Part shown: in pieces, positions 8,634 through 19,287 of the stretch
How the letters are laid out: every line of letters begins with the position of its first letter
Numbering within the stretch: the stretch's first letter is position 1
Source of the DNA: Lacticaseibacillus sharpeae JCM 1186 = DSM 20505
Lineage (GTDB): Bacteria; Bacillota; Bacilli; Lactobacillales; Lactobacillaceae
Length of the DNA: 64,000 nt
Assembly: GCF_001436225.1 (NCBI RefSeq)
Contig: NZ_AYYO01000011.1
Coordinates: 25,894-89,893, forward strand
Direction: 5' to 3'
The notes under the pieces: model-generated
Database searches by the model: none
The model's input: the letters and a program-made list of their open reading frames with translations, nothing else
What the model was told of the DNA's origin: nothing
Program-made: the position numbers and the translations under genes

Positions 8634-9104
8634 ATGGTGCAAAAATACACGTTAGTTAGCTTGATGACCCCCATTGGCGTTGTGGCCATTAACCGGCGTA
8701 AGAAGCCATTTCGCGGGATGTGGAACCTGATTGGCGGCAAAGTCGAACCGGACGAGACTAACCTGGCCGGTGCAGCGCGCGAAACCTATGAAGAAGCAGG
8801 CGTGCGTCTGCCGGAATACCGCTTCACGGACTTAGGGGTCTTGGACTGGTTCGTTGACGACGAGCTTGTCGGCTTGATTTATCTGTACACCGCCAAAATT
8901 GGTGATGAACTGGGCCTGCCGCGAAACACGCGCGAGGGCATTCTGGCCGCGCTTGATCCAGAATGGCTCAGTGCCCCGAACAACATGGGCGCCGTGCCCG
9001 ATGTGCGGGAAGTATTGCCCCACATGATGACGGGCAAGACCGGGCAACACCTGGAAGCGCGGTATGCAGGCGACGAACTGATTAGCGTTCATGCGTTGAA
9101 CTAA
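8634..9104 (+). CDS. Nudix hydrolase
   Basis: A 156-residue hydrolase with an intact Nudix box (GGKVEPDE, then ETYEEAGV; consensus G-x5-E-x7-RE-x2-EE-x-G, with Glu residues for Mg2+). Family members cleave nucleoside diphosphates linked to another group. The W-N-L-I-GGK lead-in and the FTDLGVLDW block resemble the 8-oxo-dGTP / YtkD-like branch, but the substrate is not certain. It sits 14 bp after the channel gene and is the last gene of that transcript. Confidence 0.9.
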   Translation: MVQKYTLVSLMTPIGVVAINRRKKPFRGMWNLIGGKVEPDETNLAGAARETYEEAGVRLPEYRFTDLGVLDWFVDDELVGLIYLYTAKIGDELGLPRNTREGILAALDPEWLSAPNNMGAVPDVREVLPHMMTGKTGQHLEARYAGDELISVHALN

Positions 9105-9106
9105 CA

Positions 9107-9154
9107 AACAGCACCAACTTCTATCTGGATTAGGTAGAAGTTGGTGCTGTTTTT
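9107..9154. terminator. Bidirectional terminator between convergent genes
   Basis: A 17-bp perfect stem AACAGCACCAACTTCTA with its complement, 11-nt loop, T run on the plus strand and A-rich start for the minus strand. Confidence 0.93.
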
Positions 9155-9160
9155 GCTTGT

Positions 9161-9706
9161 TCAGTTGTTTTGCCAAGGTTGCATGATGTTGGCCACTTCA
9201 TCAAGTGTAATTGCCAGCATGACTGTGTCACGGCTATGTGGTCGGCTAATGGCACTGTAACCAAACTGTTCATAGTATGCCCTAGTTGATTTAAGTGATT
9301 CCACACAGATGATTGTATAGCTGCCTAGTTTGAATTTTTGTGCTAAAGCAAGTTCAAATAGTTTGACCATCATTTCAAAGCCAATGTGCGTGTTTTGATG
9401 TTGTTTCGCAACAGCAAAAAAATTGATGACAATGGCTGGGTACGTATTGATTCCGAGGTTCTTCAAGCTGTGAGAGCTGCGAAACTTACGTGAAAGCTCG
9501 AGCGAATCATTTTGTAAGGTAAAAAAGCCTAAAAGTTCAGAATGATCTTGGAGCAGGAAAATATTCGCAATTCTTGGGGCATCCGCAGACTGGTGTAAAA
9601 AAACATCAATTTCCGGGTTGCCACAGCAAAACTGATTAATATTACTAGCAGGTATTGGTGCCGCGTAGTAACTAGTTAAGCTTGCAGCACGCCACTTACT
9701 GGTCAT
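9161..9706 (-). CDS. GNAT N-acetyltransferase, candidate toxin
   Basis: A 181-residue GNAT-fold protein. The middle segment (YPAIVINFFAVAKQHQNTHIGFEM) holds the acetyl-CoA-binding strand-helix, and YYEQFGY near residue 143 is the usual C-terminal GNAT motif. The opening CGNPEIDVFL is typical of the group in which TacT/AtaT-like tRNA-acetylating toxins occur. Its start codon overlaps the end of a 59-residue basic protein gene by 11 bp, the layout of type II antitoxin-toxin pairs. It looks more A/T-rich than its neighbours, suggesting acquisition. A plain metabolic acetyltransferase remains possible. Confidence 0.8.
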   Translation of the reverse strand: MTSKWRAASLTSYYAAPIPASNINQFCCGNPEIDVFLHQSADAPRIANIFLLQDHSELLGFFTLQNDSLELSRKFRSSHSLKNLGINTYPAIVINFFAVAKQHQNTHIGFEMMVKLFELALAQKFKLGSYTIICVESLKSTRAYYEQFGYSAISRPHSRDTVMLAITLDEVANIMQPWQNN

Positions 9707-9875
9707 TAGTACGTTCCTCCTGCAGCTTGCGCACTTTGATGAACATGGCTTTGCCTTTTGCTTCCAGTTCCCGTTTGCGTTCCGGCGTCAGCTTGCCGTT
9801 GATACGGTCAACAAACTCGTCGTAGTCCTTGGGCTCCATTTCAATTACGCGGTGCTTGCGGTGTTTGTTAAACAT
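9696..9875 (-). CDS. Small basic protein upstream of the GNAT gene, candidate antitoxin
   Basis: A 59-residue ORF read on the minus strand. It begins MFNKHRKHRVIEMEPKDYDE and ends LQEERTNDQ. A full CTAAGGAGG ribosome site lies 7 nt before its ATG (9875-9873), and its stop (9698-9696) lies inside the GNAT gene, so the two are translationally coupled. The product is highly charged, with a basic N-terminus and a predicted long helix (residues 30-55). It does not show a recognisable ribbon-helix-helix or XRE fold by eye. The antitoxin role is inferred from size, order and overlap. Confidence 0.7.
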   Translation of the reverse strand: MFNKHRKHRVIEMEPKDYDEFVDRINGKLTPERKRELEAKGKAMFIKVRKLQEERTNDQ

Positions 9876-9989
9876 GTAATCCCTCCTTAGTCAACTTAGT
9901 GGCCACGACGCCGAACCTTGCCACCCTCATTGTAGCTGGGTGGGCGTGTCAATAAAATTCTCGTGCGTGAACTAGTTGTGTTTTAATGG

Positions 9990-10260
9990 CCCTACTAGTA
10001 GATTACGCGAAAAAGAGGTTAATGCCCCGAAACGTTAGGAAAATAATTGGCTCATCTCTGCATGCATTTAGTGTCGGCCCTATCCGCAAAATTCGACTTA
10101 ACAAATATCGGATAAATGCGGACAGCAGAGCGTTAGTGCGGTACATTATGTCTGCGGAGCCATGTTATCCGCAATACGTGTTTAACAGCATAGGCGGCTG
10201 TTATTTCCTTTCATGTTTTCGGTGCGAATCCCCGGTGGGTGTCCGGGGATTTTTTTTTTT
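9990..10260 (+). ncRNA. Possible small RNA ending in an orphan terminator
   Basis: The 447-bp gap between 9876 and 10323 has no convincing gene. At 10227-10260 lies a perfect 9-bp stem (AATCCCCGG / CCGGGGATT) followed by at least ten T: a plus-strand terminator with no plus-strand gene before it. The 200 nt upstream contain repeated TATCCGCA / TGCGGA elements (near 10080, 10110, 10135, 10160 and 10180) that can pair with one another. I see no clear promoter, so both boundaries and existence are uncertain. Confidence 0.35.
10227..10260 (+). terminator. Orphan intrinsic terminator
   Basis: A 9-bp G/C-rich stem with a 7-nt loop and a long T run. No plus-strand protein gene lies upstream. Confidence 0.9.
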
Positions 10261-10281
10261 GCGATTAATATTTGGCGGGTC

Positions 10282-10307
10282 AAAAAAGTCCACCACGGTA
10301 AGGTGGA
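10282..10307 (-). terminator. Terminator of the ThrE-like gene
   Basis: Read on the minus strand: TCCACC-loop-GGTGGA followed by six T (AAAAAA at 10282-10287 on the plus strand). Confidence 0.8.
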
Positions 10308-10323
10308 GGACGTGCAGTTTAGT

Positions 10324-11679
10324 TTAACCAGAATGCCGCCAAGCCGGATCGGTCAGAATCCGGGCGGTTGCGAGGCCTAATGGAAGGGCGACGACCATCA
10401 GGGCCGCCTTAATGAGCCACGAACCGCCAACGTCGAAGTTGTTCAGGCCGAGGTTGTACACGGCGCGGTACATGTAAAGGCCGGGCACCATGATGACGAT
10501 GCTGGGCACGGTGAGTGAAATCCGCGGGAAGGCGAGGCGCTTGCTAAACCAGGATGCTCCCAGTCCGGCGACCAGCGCTCCAGCAAATGCGGCTGCAGCA
10601 GCGGGGGTGCCGATGAGGTCAGCAAGTTCCAGCCGCAGCGTGTTGCCGACCGCGCCGACAATTCCTGCCGCCGCCGCCATTTTCACCGGGCTATTGAACA
10701 TCAGCGAGAAGCCGAACACCCCGACGAAACTGGCGATGAGCCGCAATACCATGTTGAGCACGGGGTCAAGGCCAAGCGGCACGAAGTCTTGCGGACGGAA
10801 GTGGACGAGCATCGCCACGAGCCAGCCAGTCAGCGTGGCGATAACGATCACCGTGATGGCGAACGTCGCGCGTTCCAACCCGGATCGCATGTCCGATTTG
10901 ACGATGTCCAGGCCACTAGTGATGAACGGGAAGCCGGGGATGACGAACAGCATTGCCCCGATGTAGCCAGCTTCGTGTACGGGCGCCACGCCGATGAATT
11001 GTTCGAGCAATCCAAATGCGAGGGAGTAACCCAAGCAGGACAGGGCCACACTGACGGCCGTGGCCGCCATCATCGTGACGGAGTACTTGCCCATGATGCG
11101 CCGCGAGTACTGGCCGATACCGGCACCGAACCATGCACACAGCATTTCGATGGGCCCACCACCGAGCAGGAAGACGAAGGCACCGCAGGCAAAGGCGGAT
11201 GCGAGCCCGGATTGGATGGGTGTGTAGTTACCCGCCTTGTGTTCGATGACGTCCAGCTTACTGTGGACTTCGTGCGGCGTGAGGGTCAAGCAGTCGCTGG
11301 TGAAGTTGCGGACGAAGCGAACGATGTCGGTTAGCTTGTCGGTGTTCACGCCGCTGCTGGGCAACGCGAGGGTTTGCGTGTAGTGGTGTCCCCGTTGGAA
11401 ACAGGAGTACTCAATGGTTGTGAGCCCAACGTCGGCGGCACAGGTCATGCCGAGGGGCCGGGCAATCTGGTTCATTGCCTCGCGCACCCGCCACGCCCCG
11501 GTACCACAAGCGAGCATAATCAGCCCAACGCGGCCAACCACGGTTGCCCGTTCGCGCAGGCTGCTTTCAGTGATGGGCTTATCGCCGCTTTGCACGAAAT
11601 TGTGCCAGTGAATGGTCATGTGGTGCTTGGCAGATGGCGTTAAGTGGATATGATTTTTCCGTAGTTCTTCCGAATCCAT
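10324..11679 (-). CDS. ThrE-type threonine/serine exporter family protein
   Basis: A 451-residue membrane protein. A soluble N-terminal part of about 150 residues (with LACGTGAWRVREAMNQIARPLG) precedes about ten hydrophobic segments in two blocks. This is the fused DUF1212-DUF3815 arrangement of ThrE/YjjP-YjjB proteins, which export threonine, serine or small dicarboxylates. The ATG at 11679 is chosen because CTGGAGAAATC lies just upstream; the longer reading frame would extend into the divergent promoter region. It is divergent from the PadR gene and single. Confidence 0.85.
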   Translation of the reverse strand: MDSEELRKNHIHLTPSAKHHMTIHWHNFVQSGDKPITESSLRERATVVGRVGLIMLACGTGAWRVREAMNQIARPLGMTCAADVGLTTIEYSCFQRGHHYTQTLALPSSGVNTDKLTDIVRFVRNFTSDCLTLTPHEVHSKLDVIEHKAGNYTPIQSGLASAFACGAFVFLLGGGPIEMLCAWFGAGIGQYSRRIMGKYSVTMMAATAVSVALSCLGYSLAFGLLEQFIGVAPVHEAGYIGAMLFVIPGFPFITSGLDIVKSDMRSGLERATFAITVIVIATLTGWLVAMLVHFRPQDFVPLGLDPVLNMVLRLIASFVGVFGFSLMFNSPVKMAAAAGIVGAVGNTLRLELADLIGTPAAAAAFAGALVAGLGASWFSKRLAFPRISLTVPSIVIMVPGLYMYRAVYNLGLNNFDVGGSWLIKAALMVVALPLGLATARILTDPAWRHSG

Positions 11680-11850
11680 GATTTCTCCAGTCAGATATGT
11701 AGTTATCCATGTGTCATAGTGCCCTGACGCGCCTGCAAATCTTGCGCGCCAAGTTATTGCTACATAAATAAAGTACGCTAAATTCACGTCAGTTTCAATT
11801 TGCGCTACCCAACAATTTTTCAAAAATGTTGGCTTACATTTCAGAAAATG

Positions 11851-11897
11851 TTGACAATATGTCGCACCGACCTATAATGATACATGTCGGTTCGACA
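11851..11897 (+). promoter_or_regulatory. Promoter and probable PadR operator
   Basis: TTGACA (11851-11856), a 16-nt spacer and TATAAT (11873-11878) form a consensus promoter. An inverted repeat flanks the -10 box: TGTCGCACCGAC (11860-11871) and GTCGGTTCGACA (11886-11897), 11 of 12 positions complementary with a 14-nt spacer. A dimer bound here would block RNA polymerase. Confidence 0.8.
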
Positions 11898-11925
11898 CGT
11901 TAACAAACGAAATGGTGATGATTCT

Positions 11926-12501
11926 ATGTATGATTTATTAATTCTTGGTGCGCTCATGGTGCATGCACGTACTGGCTACAAGCTGCGGCAGATTCTGGAG
12001 GGTAACCTTGAACCCCGCCGTCAGATTTCGAACGGGGTGATGTATCCGCTCCTGCACAAGCTGGAAGCGGCCGGGTACATTACGCTCAGCGACGAGCTAA
12101 TTAAGGGTCGGGCGCAGAAACTCGCGACCATTACGGATGCGGGGCGGGCGTATTTCACCCAGCTCATGCACACACCAATTCCGATGGATGCCAAGCGCGA
12201 ATCCACCTTTCGCTTCAAGTTCCGCGCGTTGGGCCGGGAAAACGTCGGGTTTCAGCGGCTGGTGCTGCGGGCCTACATCAGCGCGACTGCAGCGGACATG
12301 GAAGTCTACCAATTCGTGACGCAACATCTACAAGAGGTTGCGGGGCGAACCACGCGCCAGGATGCGGGGTGGTCGCTGCGCACGTTAGAACTGGAACGCG
12401 CGCTGGCGACGACCAAGATTAATTGGGCGCAAACACAACTGCAGGCCATGGCCGACCTGCCGGACGACGCGGAGTACACCGCGCTGGACGCTAGCAATTA
12501 G
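11926..12501 (+). CDS. PadR-family transcriptional regulator
   Basis: A 191-residue regulator. The N-terminal winged helix (MYDLLILGALMVHARTGYKL, then ISNGVMYPLLHKLEAAGYI and the wing) is typical of PadR, followed by a helical dimerisation domain. PadR proteins repress efflux pumps until a toxic compound binds. The ATG at 11926 is used because an earlier in-frame codon at 11884 lies inside the operator repeat. The pump gene follows 37 bp later in the same transcript, so the regulator very likely represses its own operon through the inverted repeat at 11860-11897. Confidence 0.92.
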   Translation: MYDLLILGALMVHARTGYKLRQILEGNLEPRRQISNGVMYPLLHKLEAAGYITLSDELIKGRAQKLATITDAGRAYFTQLMHTPIPMDAKRESTFRFKFRALGRENVGFQRLVLRAYISATAADMEVYQFVTQHLQEVAGRTTRQDAGWSLRTLELERALATTKINWAQTQLQAMADLPDDAEYTALDASN

Positions 12502-12538
12502 AATGTGCACGGGTAATCCGTGCGGGGGTAATCAAATT

Positions 12539-14098
12539 ATGCAAAATAGTAAACGGCAGTGGCTCGCGCTCATCGCGATGTGCCTCGGGACCTTCATGGG
12601 GCTTTTGGACGTGACCGTGGTGAACGTGGCGCTGCCAACCATGGCCACCCATTTTCACGAGACCTTCACGAACCTGCAGTGGGTGCTGAATATTTACACC
12701 CTGGTGCTCGCGGTCAGTCTGCTCATCATGTCCAAGATGGGTGACATGTACGGCCGCAAGAAGATCTTCCTGGCGTCCATCGTTATCTTCGTGGTCGCGT
12801 CCGCCGTCAACGGGATGGCGCCAAACCTGCTCATTTTGAACATCGGGCGCGCCGTGCAGGCCATCGGGGGTGCCGGCATGAACTCACTGGCCATGGCGCT
12901 GGTGGCGTCGAACTTCGCGGGCAAGAAACGGGGACTTGCGCTGGGCATCCTTGGTTCGGTTATTGGGATGTCCACAGCGTCTGGGCCGTTAATCGGGGGC
13001 TACCTGGTTGAACAGTTCGGCTGGTCCTCGATTTTCTACATCAACGTTCCCGTCGGCATCATTACGGTATTGCTCACCATTGTCTACGTGCAGGAAACGC
13101 CGAGTTATGGCGCCAATGATCGGATTGACTTTGCCGGGATGATTCTGTCTGCGGCCACGCTGTTCAGCCTCATTTACGGTTTGATTCAAAAAGAGGCGCA
13201 CACGAACTGGCAGTGGACCAACCTACACGTGGCGGGTTGGCTCATCGCCGCGGTTATCTTATTCATCGCCTTCATCGTCGCTGAACGCAAAGTCAAAGCG
13301 CCGATGGTCGACCTCACGATGTTCAAGAGCGGCCACTTCATCGGCACCATCATCGTGGCGCTTGCCTTAGGGGTGGCCATCTACTCCTTCAACGCGTTCC
13401 TGACCGTGCTGATGCAAAACTACATCGGCTACTCGGCCTTTGCGACTGGGTTGCGGCAGCTCACCATCAGCATTTGGTCGCTTATCCTCGGCCCCGTCAC
13501 CGGGATTCTTGGGGCACGGTACAGCAAGCGGAAGATGATTGGTTTCTCGCTCTTTCTCGGGGGCATCGGCTTTTTGCTCTTCATGAACGCCATGACGGTC
13601 CACCTGAGTTTCAGCCGGATGTGGCCAGCGATGATCCTGATGGGGATTACGAACGGGATGGTGAACCCACTGCTGAACACGGCGGGGATGGAAGGCGTGA
13701 ACCCGAAGGAAATGGGGATGGCTTCCGGTCTCATCAACGTGTTCCGCCAAATCGGGACCACAATCGGGGTGGTCGGCCTCGGGCTGGTGCAAGATCACCG
13801 GTACGCAAGCTTCTTGGCCAGCCACATGGACAAAATTGCGGGCATGCCGGCTGCTGCTGGCAGTGCAATCAAGCAGGCGCTAGTTGACGCCGGACCGTTT
13901 GCGGGTCACGGTATTGCCTTTTCTGCCCGCATGACCAAAATGCCATTCGCCCATGGACTGCAGAACGTGGTCCTGGGCGCCTACAGCAACTCGATGCGCG
14001 GCATCACCATTACGTCCGCCATCGTGCTGGTCATCGCGGGGGCCGCGGCCTTAATCTTGATGCGTGATCAAAATCAAGCAGCCAAACAGGATATCTAA
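12539..14098 (+). CDS. MFS drug-efflux pump, EmrB/QacA (DHA2) type
   Basis: A 519-residue transporter with about 14 membrane segments. The first helix ends in LDVTVVNVALPTM, the DHA2 motif D1 (L-D-x-T-x-V-N-V-A-L-P), and GDMYGRKK is motif A. Such pumps expel drugs and cationic compounds with proton antiport. A GGGGG site precedes the ATG at 12539. An extended C-terminal loop with hydrophobic stretches (residues about 420-480) precedes the last helix. Expression is expected to follow PadR. Confidence 0.93.
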   Translation: MQNSKRQWLALIAMCLGTFMGLLDVTVVNVALPTMATHFHETFTNLQWVLNIYTLVLAVSLLIMSKMGDMYGRKKIFLASIVIFVVASAVNGMAPNLLILNIGRAVQAIGGAGMNSLAMALVASNFAGKKRGLALGILGSVIGMSTASGPLIGGYLVEQFGWSSIFYINVPVGIITVLLTIVYVQETPSYGANDRIDFAGMILSAATLFSLIYGLIQKEAHTNWQWTNLHVAGWLIAAVILFIAFIVAERKVKAPMVDLTMFKSGHFIGTIIVALALGVAIYSFNAFLTVLMQNYIGYSAFATGLRQLTISIWSLILGPVTGILGARYSKRKMIGFSLFLGGIGFLLFMNAMTVHLSFSRMWPAMILMGITNGMVNPLLNTAGMEGVNPKEMGMASGLINVFRQIGTTIGVVGLGLVQDHRYASFLASHMDKIAGMPAAAGSAIKQALVDAGPFAGHGIAFSARMTKMPFAHGLQNVVLGAYSNSMRGITITSAIVLVIAGAAALILMRDQNQAAKQDI

Positions 14099-14106
14099 TT
14101 AGCTAG

Positions 14107-16275
<2,169 letters not shown>

Positions 16276-16281
16276 CGATTC

Positions 16282-16313
16282 AAAAAGAGCTCTTCATTTG
16301 AAGAGCTCTTTTT
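16282..16313 (+). terminator. Terminator of metG
   Basis: AAAAAGAGCTCTTC, loop ATTT, GAAGAGCTCTTTTT. Confidence 0.95.
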
Positions 16314-16505
16314 GTGTGCAAGACAATGATTATTGGTCAATACAGCGTAATTTTGTGAATCAAATATTTTTGGCGGTTAAAGCTAACTGCACCCTTTACC
16401 AGGGAAATTCCTCAAGCATACAGCAAATAGTATATACTTGGTGCAGACAGTTCAAACTAGGCAAGACGAGCACGACGCCCTGCCAGTAGCTAAGAGAGGC
16501 ATACA

Positions 16506-17285
16506 ATGCAAATTTTCGATTCACACACCCACTTGAATGACGAGCCATACGCGGGCCAGGAAGCTGATTACGTCCAAAAGGCGGCGGAACTCGGCGTGGC
16601 CAAGATGGCGATTGTCGGATCTGACTACAACCTGAACGCCGGTGCAATGCGGCTGGCACAGGAATTTCCTAACCTGTACGCCATCGTCGGCTGGCACCCA
16701 GAGTCAGCTAAGGACTACACCCCCGCGGCCGAAAAGCTTTTACTGGAACAGCTGGCAGCTAAGAAAACCGTGGCCATGGGCGAGATTGGCTTGGATTACC
16801 ATTGGGATACGTCACCGCGCGATGTCCAGCGGCAGGTGTTCGCCCGCCAGCTTGATTTGGCGGCAGAACTGAATATTCCCGTTTCAATTCACTCACGGGA
16901 TGCCTTTGAAGACACATATGCAATTATGCAGCGGAGCAAGATTCGTGAGTTTGGCGGCATTATGCACAGCTTCACCGGGAATGCGGAGTGGGCGCGCAAG
17001 TTCCTGGACCTCGGAATGTACGTTTCGTATTCCGGGATTGTCAGCTTCAAGAACGCCCCCGAAGAGCACGAATCCGTTAAGGTGATTCCAGCGGACCGGT
17101 TGCTGGTGGAAACCGACGCGCCGTATTTGACCCCCGAACCATACCGGGGTCGCCCGAACCAGCCGGGGTACACGCATTACGTCGTGGACGCTGTGGCTAA
17201 GTGGCGCGAAGACACGCCGGAACGCATTGCGGCGTTAACTTGGACCAATGCGCACCGGATTTTTGGCTTAAATGAGGAAGACTAG
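16506..17285 (+). CDS. tatD: TatD-family metal-dependent deoxyribonuclease
   Basis: A 259-residue TIM-barrel hydrolase. The metal ligands are visible: FDSHTHLND near the N-terminus, the E in AMGEIGLDYHWD, SIHSRDA, IMHSFTG and ETDAPYLTPEP. Family members act as 3'-5' DNases or exonucleases needing Mg2+ and also have proposed D-aminoacyl-tRNA hydrolysis activity. AGAGAGGC precedes the ATG. The stop codon abuts the ATG of rnmV, so the two are coupled, as in many Firmicutes. Confidence 0.96.
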   Translation: MQIFDSHTHLNDEPYAGQEADYVQKAAELGVAKMAIVGSDYNLNAGAMRLAQEFPNLYAIVGWHPESAKDYTPAAEKLLLEQLAAKKTVAMGEIGLDYHWDTSPRDVQRQVFARQLDLAAELNIPVSIHSRDAFEDTYAIMQRSKIREFGGIMHSFTGNAEWARKFLDLGMYVSYSGIVSFKNAPEEHESVKVIPADRLLVETDAPYLTPEPYRGRPNQPGYTHYVVDAVAKWREDTPERIAALTWTNAHRIFGLNEED

Positions 17286-17855
17286 ATGACGGAATTCAAG
17301 CAAATCATCGTGGTCGAGGGCCGCGATGACACGAAGCGGTTGCGGCTGGCACTGGGCGATGTGGATACCATTGAGACTGGTGGCAGTGCCATTAACGCGG
17401 CAACACTTGAGAAGATTGCGCTGGCCCAGCAGGTGCGCGGTGTGATTGTGATGACCGATCCCGACTTTCAGGGACAGCGAATTCGGAACATCATCCGCCA
17501 GCACGTTCCGGATGCGCAACACGCGTTTTTGCCCCGCAAAGCGGCCGTGCCGGAACGTAGCGGCGGGTCACTGGGGGTAGAACACGCGGACGCGATTGCA
17601 CTGCGCAAGGCGCTGGCTAGTGTCGCCACACCGGATACGCTGGCACCGACTTTGATCACGCAAGCCGATTTGATGACTGCTGGGTTCATCGGTGGTCCGG
17701 CGGCCAAGCACCGGCGGGAACGGCTCGGTGATATTCTCGGCATTGGCTACGCGAACGGGAAGCAGCTGCTCCGTCGCCTGCAAGAATTTCGCATCAGCCA
17801 GACGGATTTCGCCACTGCACTGAAGACAATTAACGAAGAGGTTAACCATGACTAA
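17286..17855 (+). CDS. rnmV: Ribonuclease M5 (5S rRNA maturation)
   Basis: A 189-residue Toprim-domain nuclease. IIVVEGRDD (residues 7-15) carries the catalytic Glu and MTDPDFQGQRI the DxD motif. RNase M5 cleaves both strands of the 5S rRNA precursor with help from ribosomal protein L18. The gene follows tatD with no gap and overlaps rsmA by 8 bp, the normal Firmicute arrangement. Confidence 0.97.
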   Translation: MTEFKQIIVVEGRDDTKRLRLALGDVDTIETGGSAINAATLEKIALAQQVRGVIVMTDPDFQGQRIRNIIRQHVPDAQHAFLPRKAAVPERSGGSLGVEHADAIALRKALASVATPDTLAPTLITQADLMTAGFIGGPAAKHRRERLGDILGIGYANGKQLLRRLQEFRISQTDFATALKTINEEVNHD

Positions 17856-18738
17856 TAACTTACCACCAGTAGCATCTCCAGCCCGCACCCGCGCGATTAT
17901 GGAGGAGTTCGGCTTCCACACGAAGAAACACCTCGGTCAGAACTTCCTGACCAACACGGACGTTTTAAAGCGCATCGTGGCGGCGGGGGACGTCACCGCT
18001 GCCGATGACGTCATCGAAATCGGCCCCGGCATCGGTGCCCTGACCGAATTCCTCGCGGCCAGTGCCCACCAGGTACTGGCACTGGAGATTGATGCAAGCC
18101 TGCTACCCGTGCTCGCCGAGACCATGGCACCGTACCCGAACGTGGCGGTGGAGAACCAGGACGTGCTCAAGGCCGACTTGCCGGCGCTAATTGCCAAGCA
18201 CTTTGACGGGCAGCACAACATCAAGGTCGTCGCGAACTTGCCGTACTACATCACGACACCGATTCTGATGCACCTGCTCGGCACTGACATCAACATTGCC
18301 GGCATTACGGTCATGATGCAAAAGGAAGTGGCGGGCCGGCTGACTGCTGAGCCCCGCAGCAAGGACTATGGTAGCCTGTCGATTGCCGTCCAGAACGTCG
18401 CGGAAGTTGAGGTCGCCTTCACGGTGAACCGCAACTCCTTCGTGCCGGCGCCAAACGTTGATTCCGCGATTGTGGTCCTGCACATGCGCGAGGTGCCGGT
18501 GGCTGAAATTGCCGACCAGGCTGGCTTCGATAAGTTGGTCAAAGGGGCGTTTGCGGCCCGGCGCAAGACGATTTGGAATAACTTGGTGCACCTCTACGGC
18601 AAGAGTCCGGACGCCAAAGAAGCGATTCAAAAGGCGCTGGCAGATGCCGGTGTCGAGCAACAAGCACGTGCGGAACAATTAAGCATTAAAAAGTTCGCAG
18701 AATTGCAGCAAAATTTGCAAAAAAATGGTTTAGCATAA
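17848..18738 (+). CDS. rsmA: 16S rRNA adenine dimethyltransferase RsmA (KsgA)
   Basis: A 296-residue SAM-dependent enzyme that dimethylates two adjacent adenines in the 3' hairpin of 16S rRNA. HLGQNFLTN (residues 28-36) and VIEIGPGIGALTEFL form the SAM site, and NLPYYITTPI is the N-x-P-Y catalytic motif. Loss of this enzyme gives kasugamycin resistance in other bacteria. GAAGAGG precedes the ATG inside the end of rnmV. It closes the four-gene RNA-maturation run. Confidence 0.98.
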   Translation: MTNNLPPVASPARTRAIMEEFGFHTKKHLGQNFLTNTDVLKRIVAAGDVTAADDVIEIGPGIGALTEFLAASAHQVLALEIDASLLPVLAETMAPYPNVAVENQDVLKADLPALIAKHFDGQHNIKVVANLPYYITTPILMHLLGTDINIAGITVMMQKEVAGRLTAEPRSKDYGSLSIAVQNVAEVEVAFTVNRNSFVPAPNVDSAIVVLHMREVPVAEIADQAGFDKLVKGAFAARRKTIWNNLVHLYGKSPDAKEAIQKALADAGVEQQARAEQLSIKKFAELQQNLQKNGLA

Positions 18739-18743
18739 TCACT

Positions 18744-18789
18744 AAAAGCACGCCTGAATGCGCTATCTTTCGTCATTTGGCGTGTTTTT
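18744..18789 (+). terminator. Terminator of the rsmA operon
   Basis: Outer stem CACGCC / GGCGTG with an inner AATG/CATT helix and five T. Confidence 0.85.
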
Positions 18790-18792
18790 ATA

Positions 18793-18821
18793 TTGTCCTT
18801 GGTTGCCCGTCGTGGTATAAT
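18793..18821 (+). promoter_or_regulatory. veg promoter
   Basis: TTGTCC (18793-18798), exact 17-nt spacer, TATAAT (18816-18821). Confidence 0.8.
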
Positions 18822-18872
18822 TGCAATTTTTACCAATAAGTGATAGAATGTTGATATAAAGGGGTGAAGTGG

Positions 18873-19127
18873 ATGCCAACTACACTAGCAAGTATCAAGC
18901 ATAAACTCGATAACAAAATCGGGGAAAAGATTATGGTTGTTGCACAAGCAGGCCGTAAAAAAGTCACCCGGCGTCGGGGCACTCTTCGCGAGACGTTCCC
19001 AGCCATCTTCGTTGTAGATCTCGATCAGGAAGAGAACTCCTTCGAACGGGTATCATACAGTTACGCAGACTTACTGACAAAATCAATTGAAGTCGAATTT
19101 GATGATGAAGAAGCCCAAGTTTCGTAA
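18873..19127 (+). CDS. veg: Veg protein
   Basis: An 84-residue protein of the Veg family (MPTTLASIKHKLDNKIGEKI, then AGRKKVTRRRGTL and a VSYSYADLLT stretch). Veg is abundant in Firmicutes. In Bacillus subtilis it is linked to biofilm gene expression and spore outgrowth, but its biochemical role is unclear. The ATG at 18873 follows AAAGGGGTG; an in-frame GTG at 18864 overlaps that site. Position after rsmA and before ispE is the standard one. Confidence 0.96.
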   Translation: MPTTLASIKHKLDNKIGEKIMVVAQAGRKKVTRRRGTLRETFPAIFVVDLDQEENSFERVSYSYADLLTKSIEVEFDDEEAQVS

Positions 19128-19133
19128 TTAGAG

Positions 19134-19163
19134 CACGTTGCCCAACTGGCGGCGTGTTTTTTT
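19134..19163 (+). terminator. Terminator of veg
   Basis: CACGTTGCC pairs with GGCGGCGTG using two G-U pairs, followed by seven T. Confidence 0.85.
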
Positions 19164-19287
19164 GTGCCTACATAATATGCAATGGGTGACGAATGTTCGC
19201 GGTGGCGCCATGCACTTGCCACTGTTCATCATTTATAAAAAACCGTATACTGATAAGTAAATATTACGCTACGACTGGTGGTTGCTT

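Noticed and set aside
9986..10327. 113-residue plus-strand frame
   Set aside because: It runs through a strong terminator into a T tract, has no ribosome site and its product has no protein-like composition.
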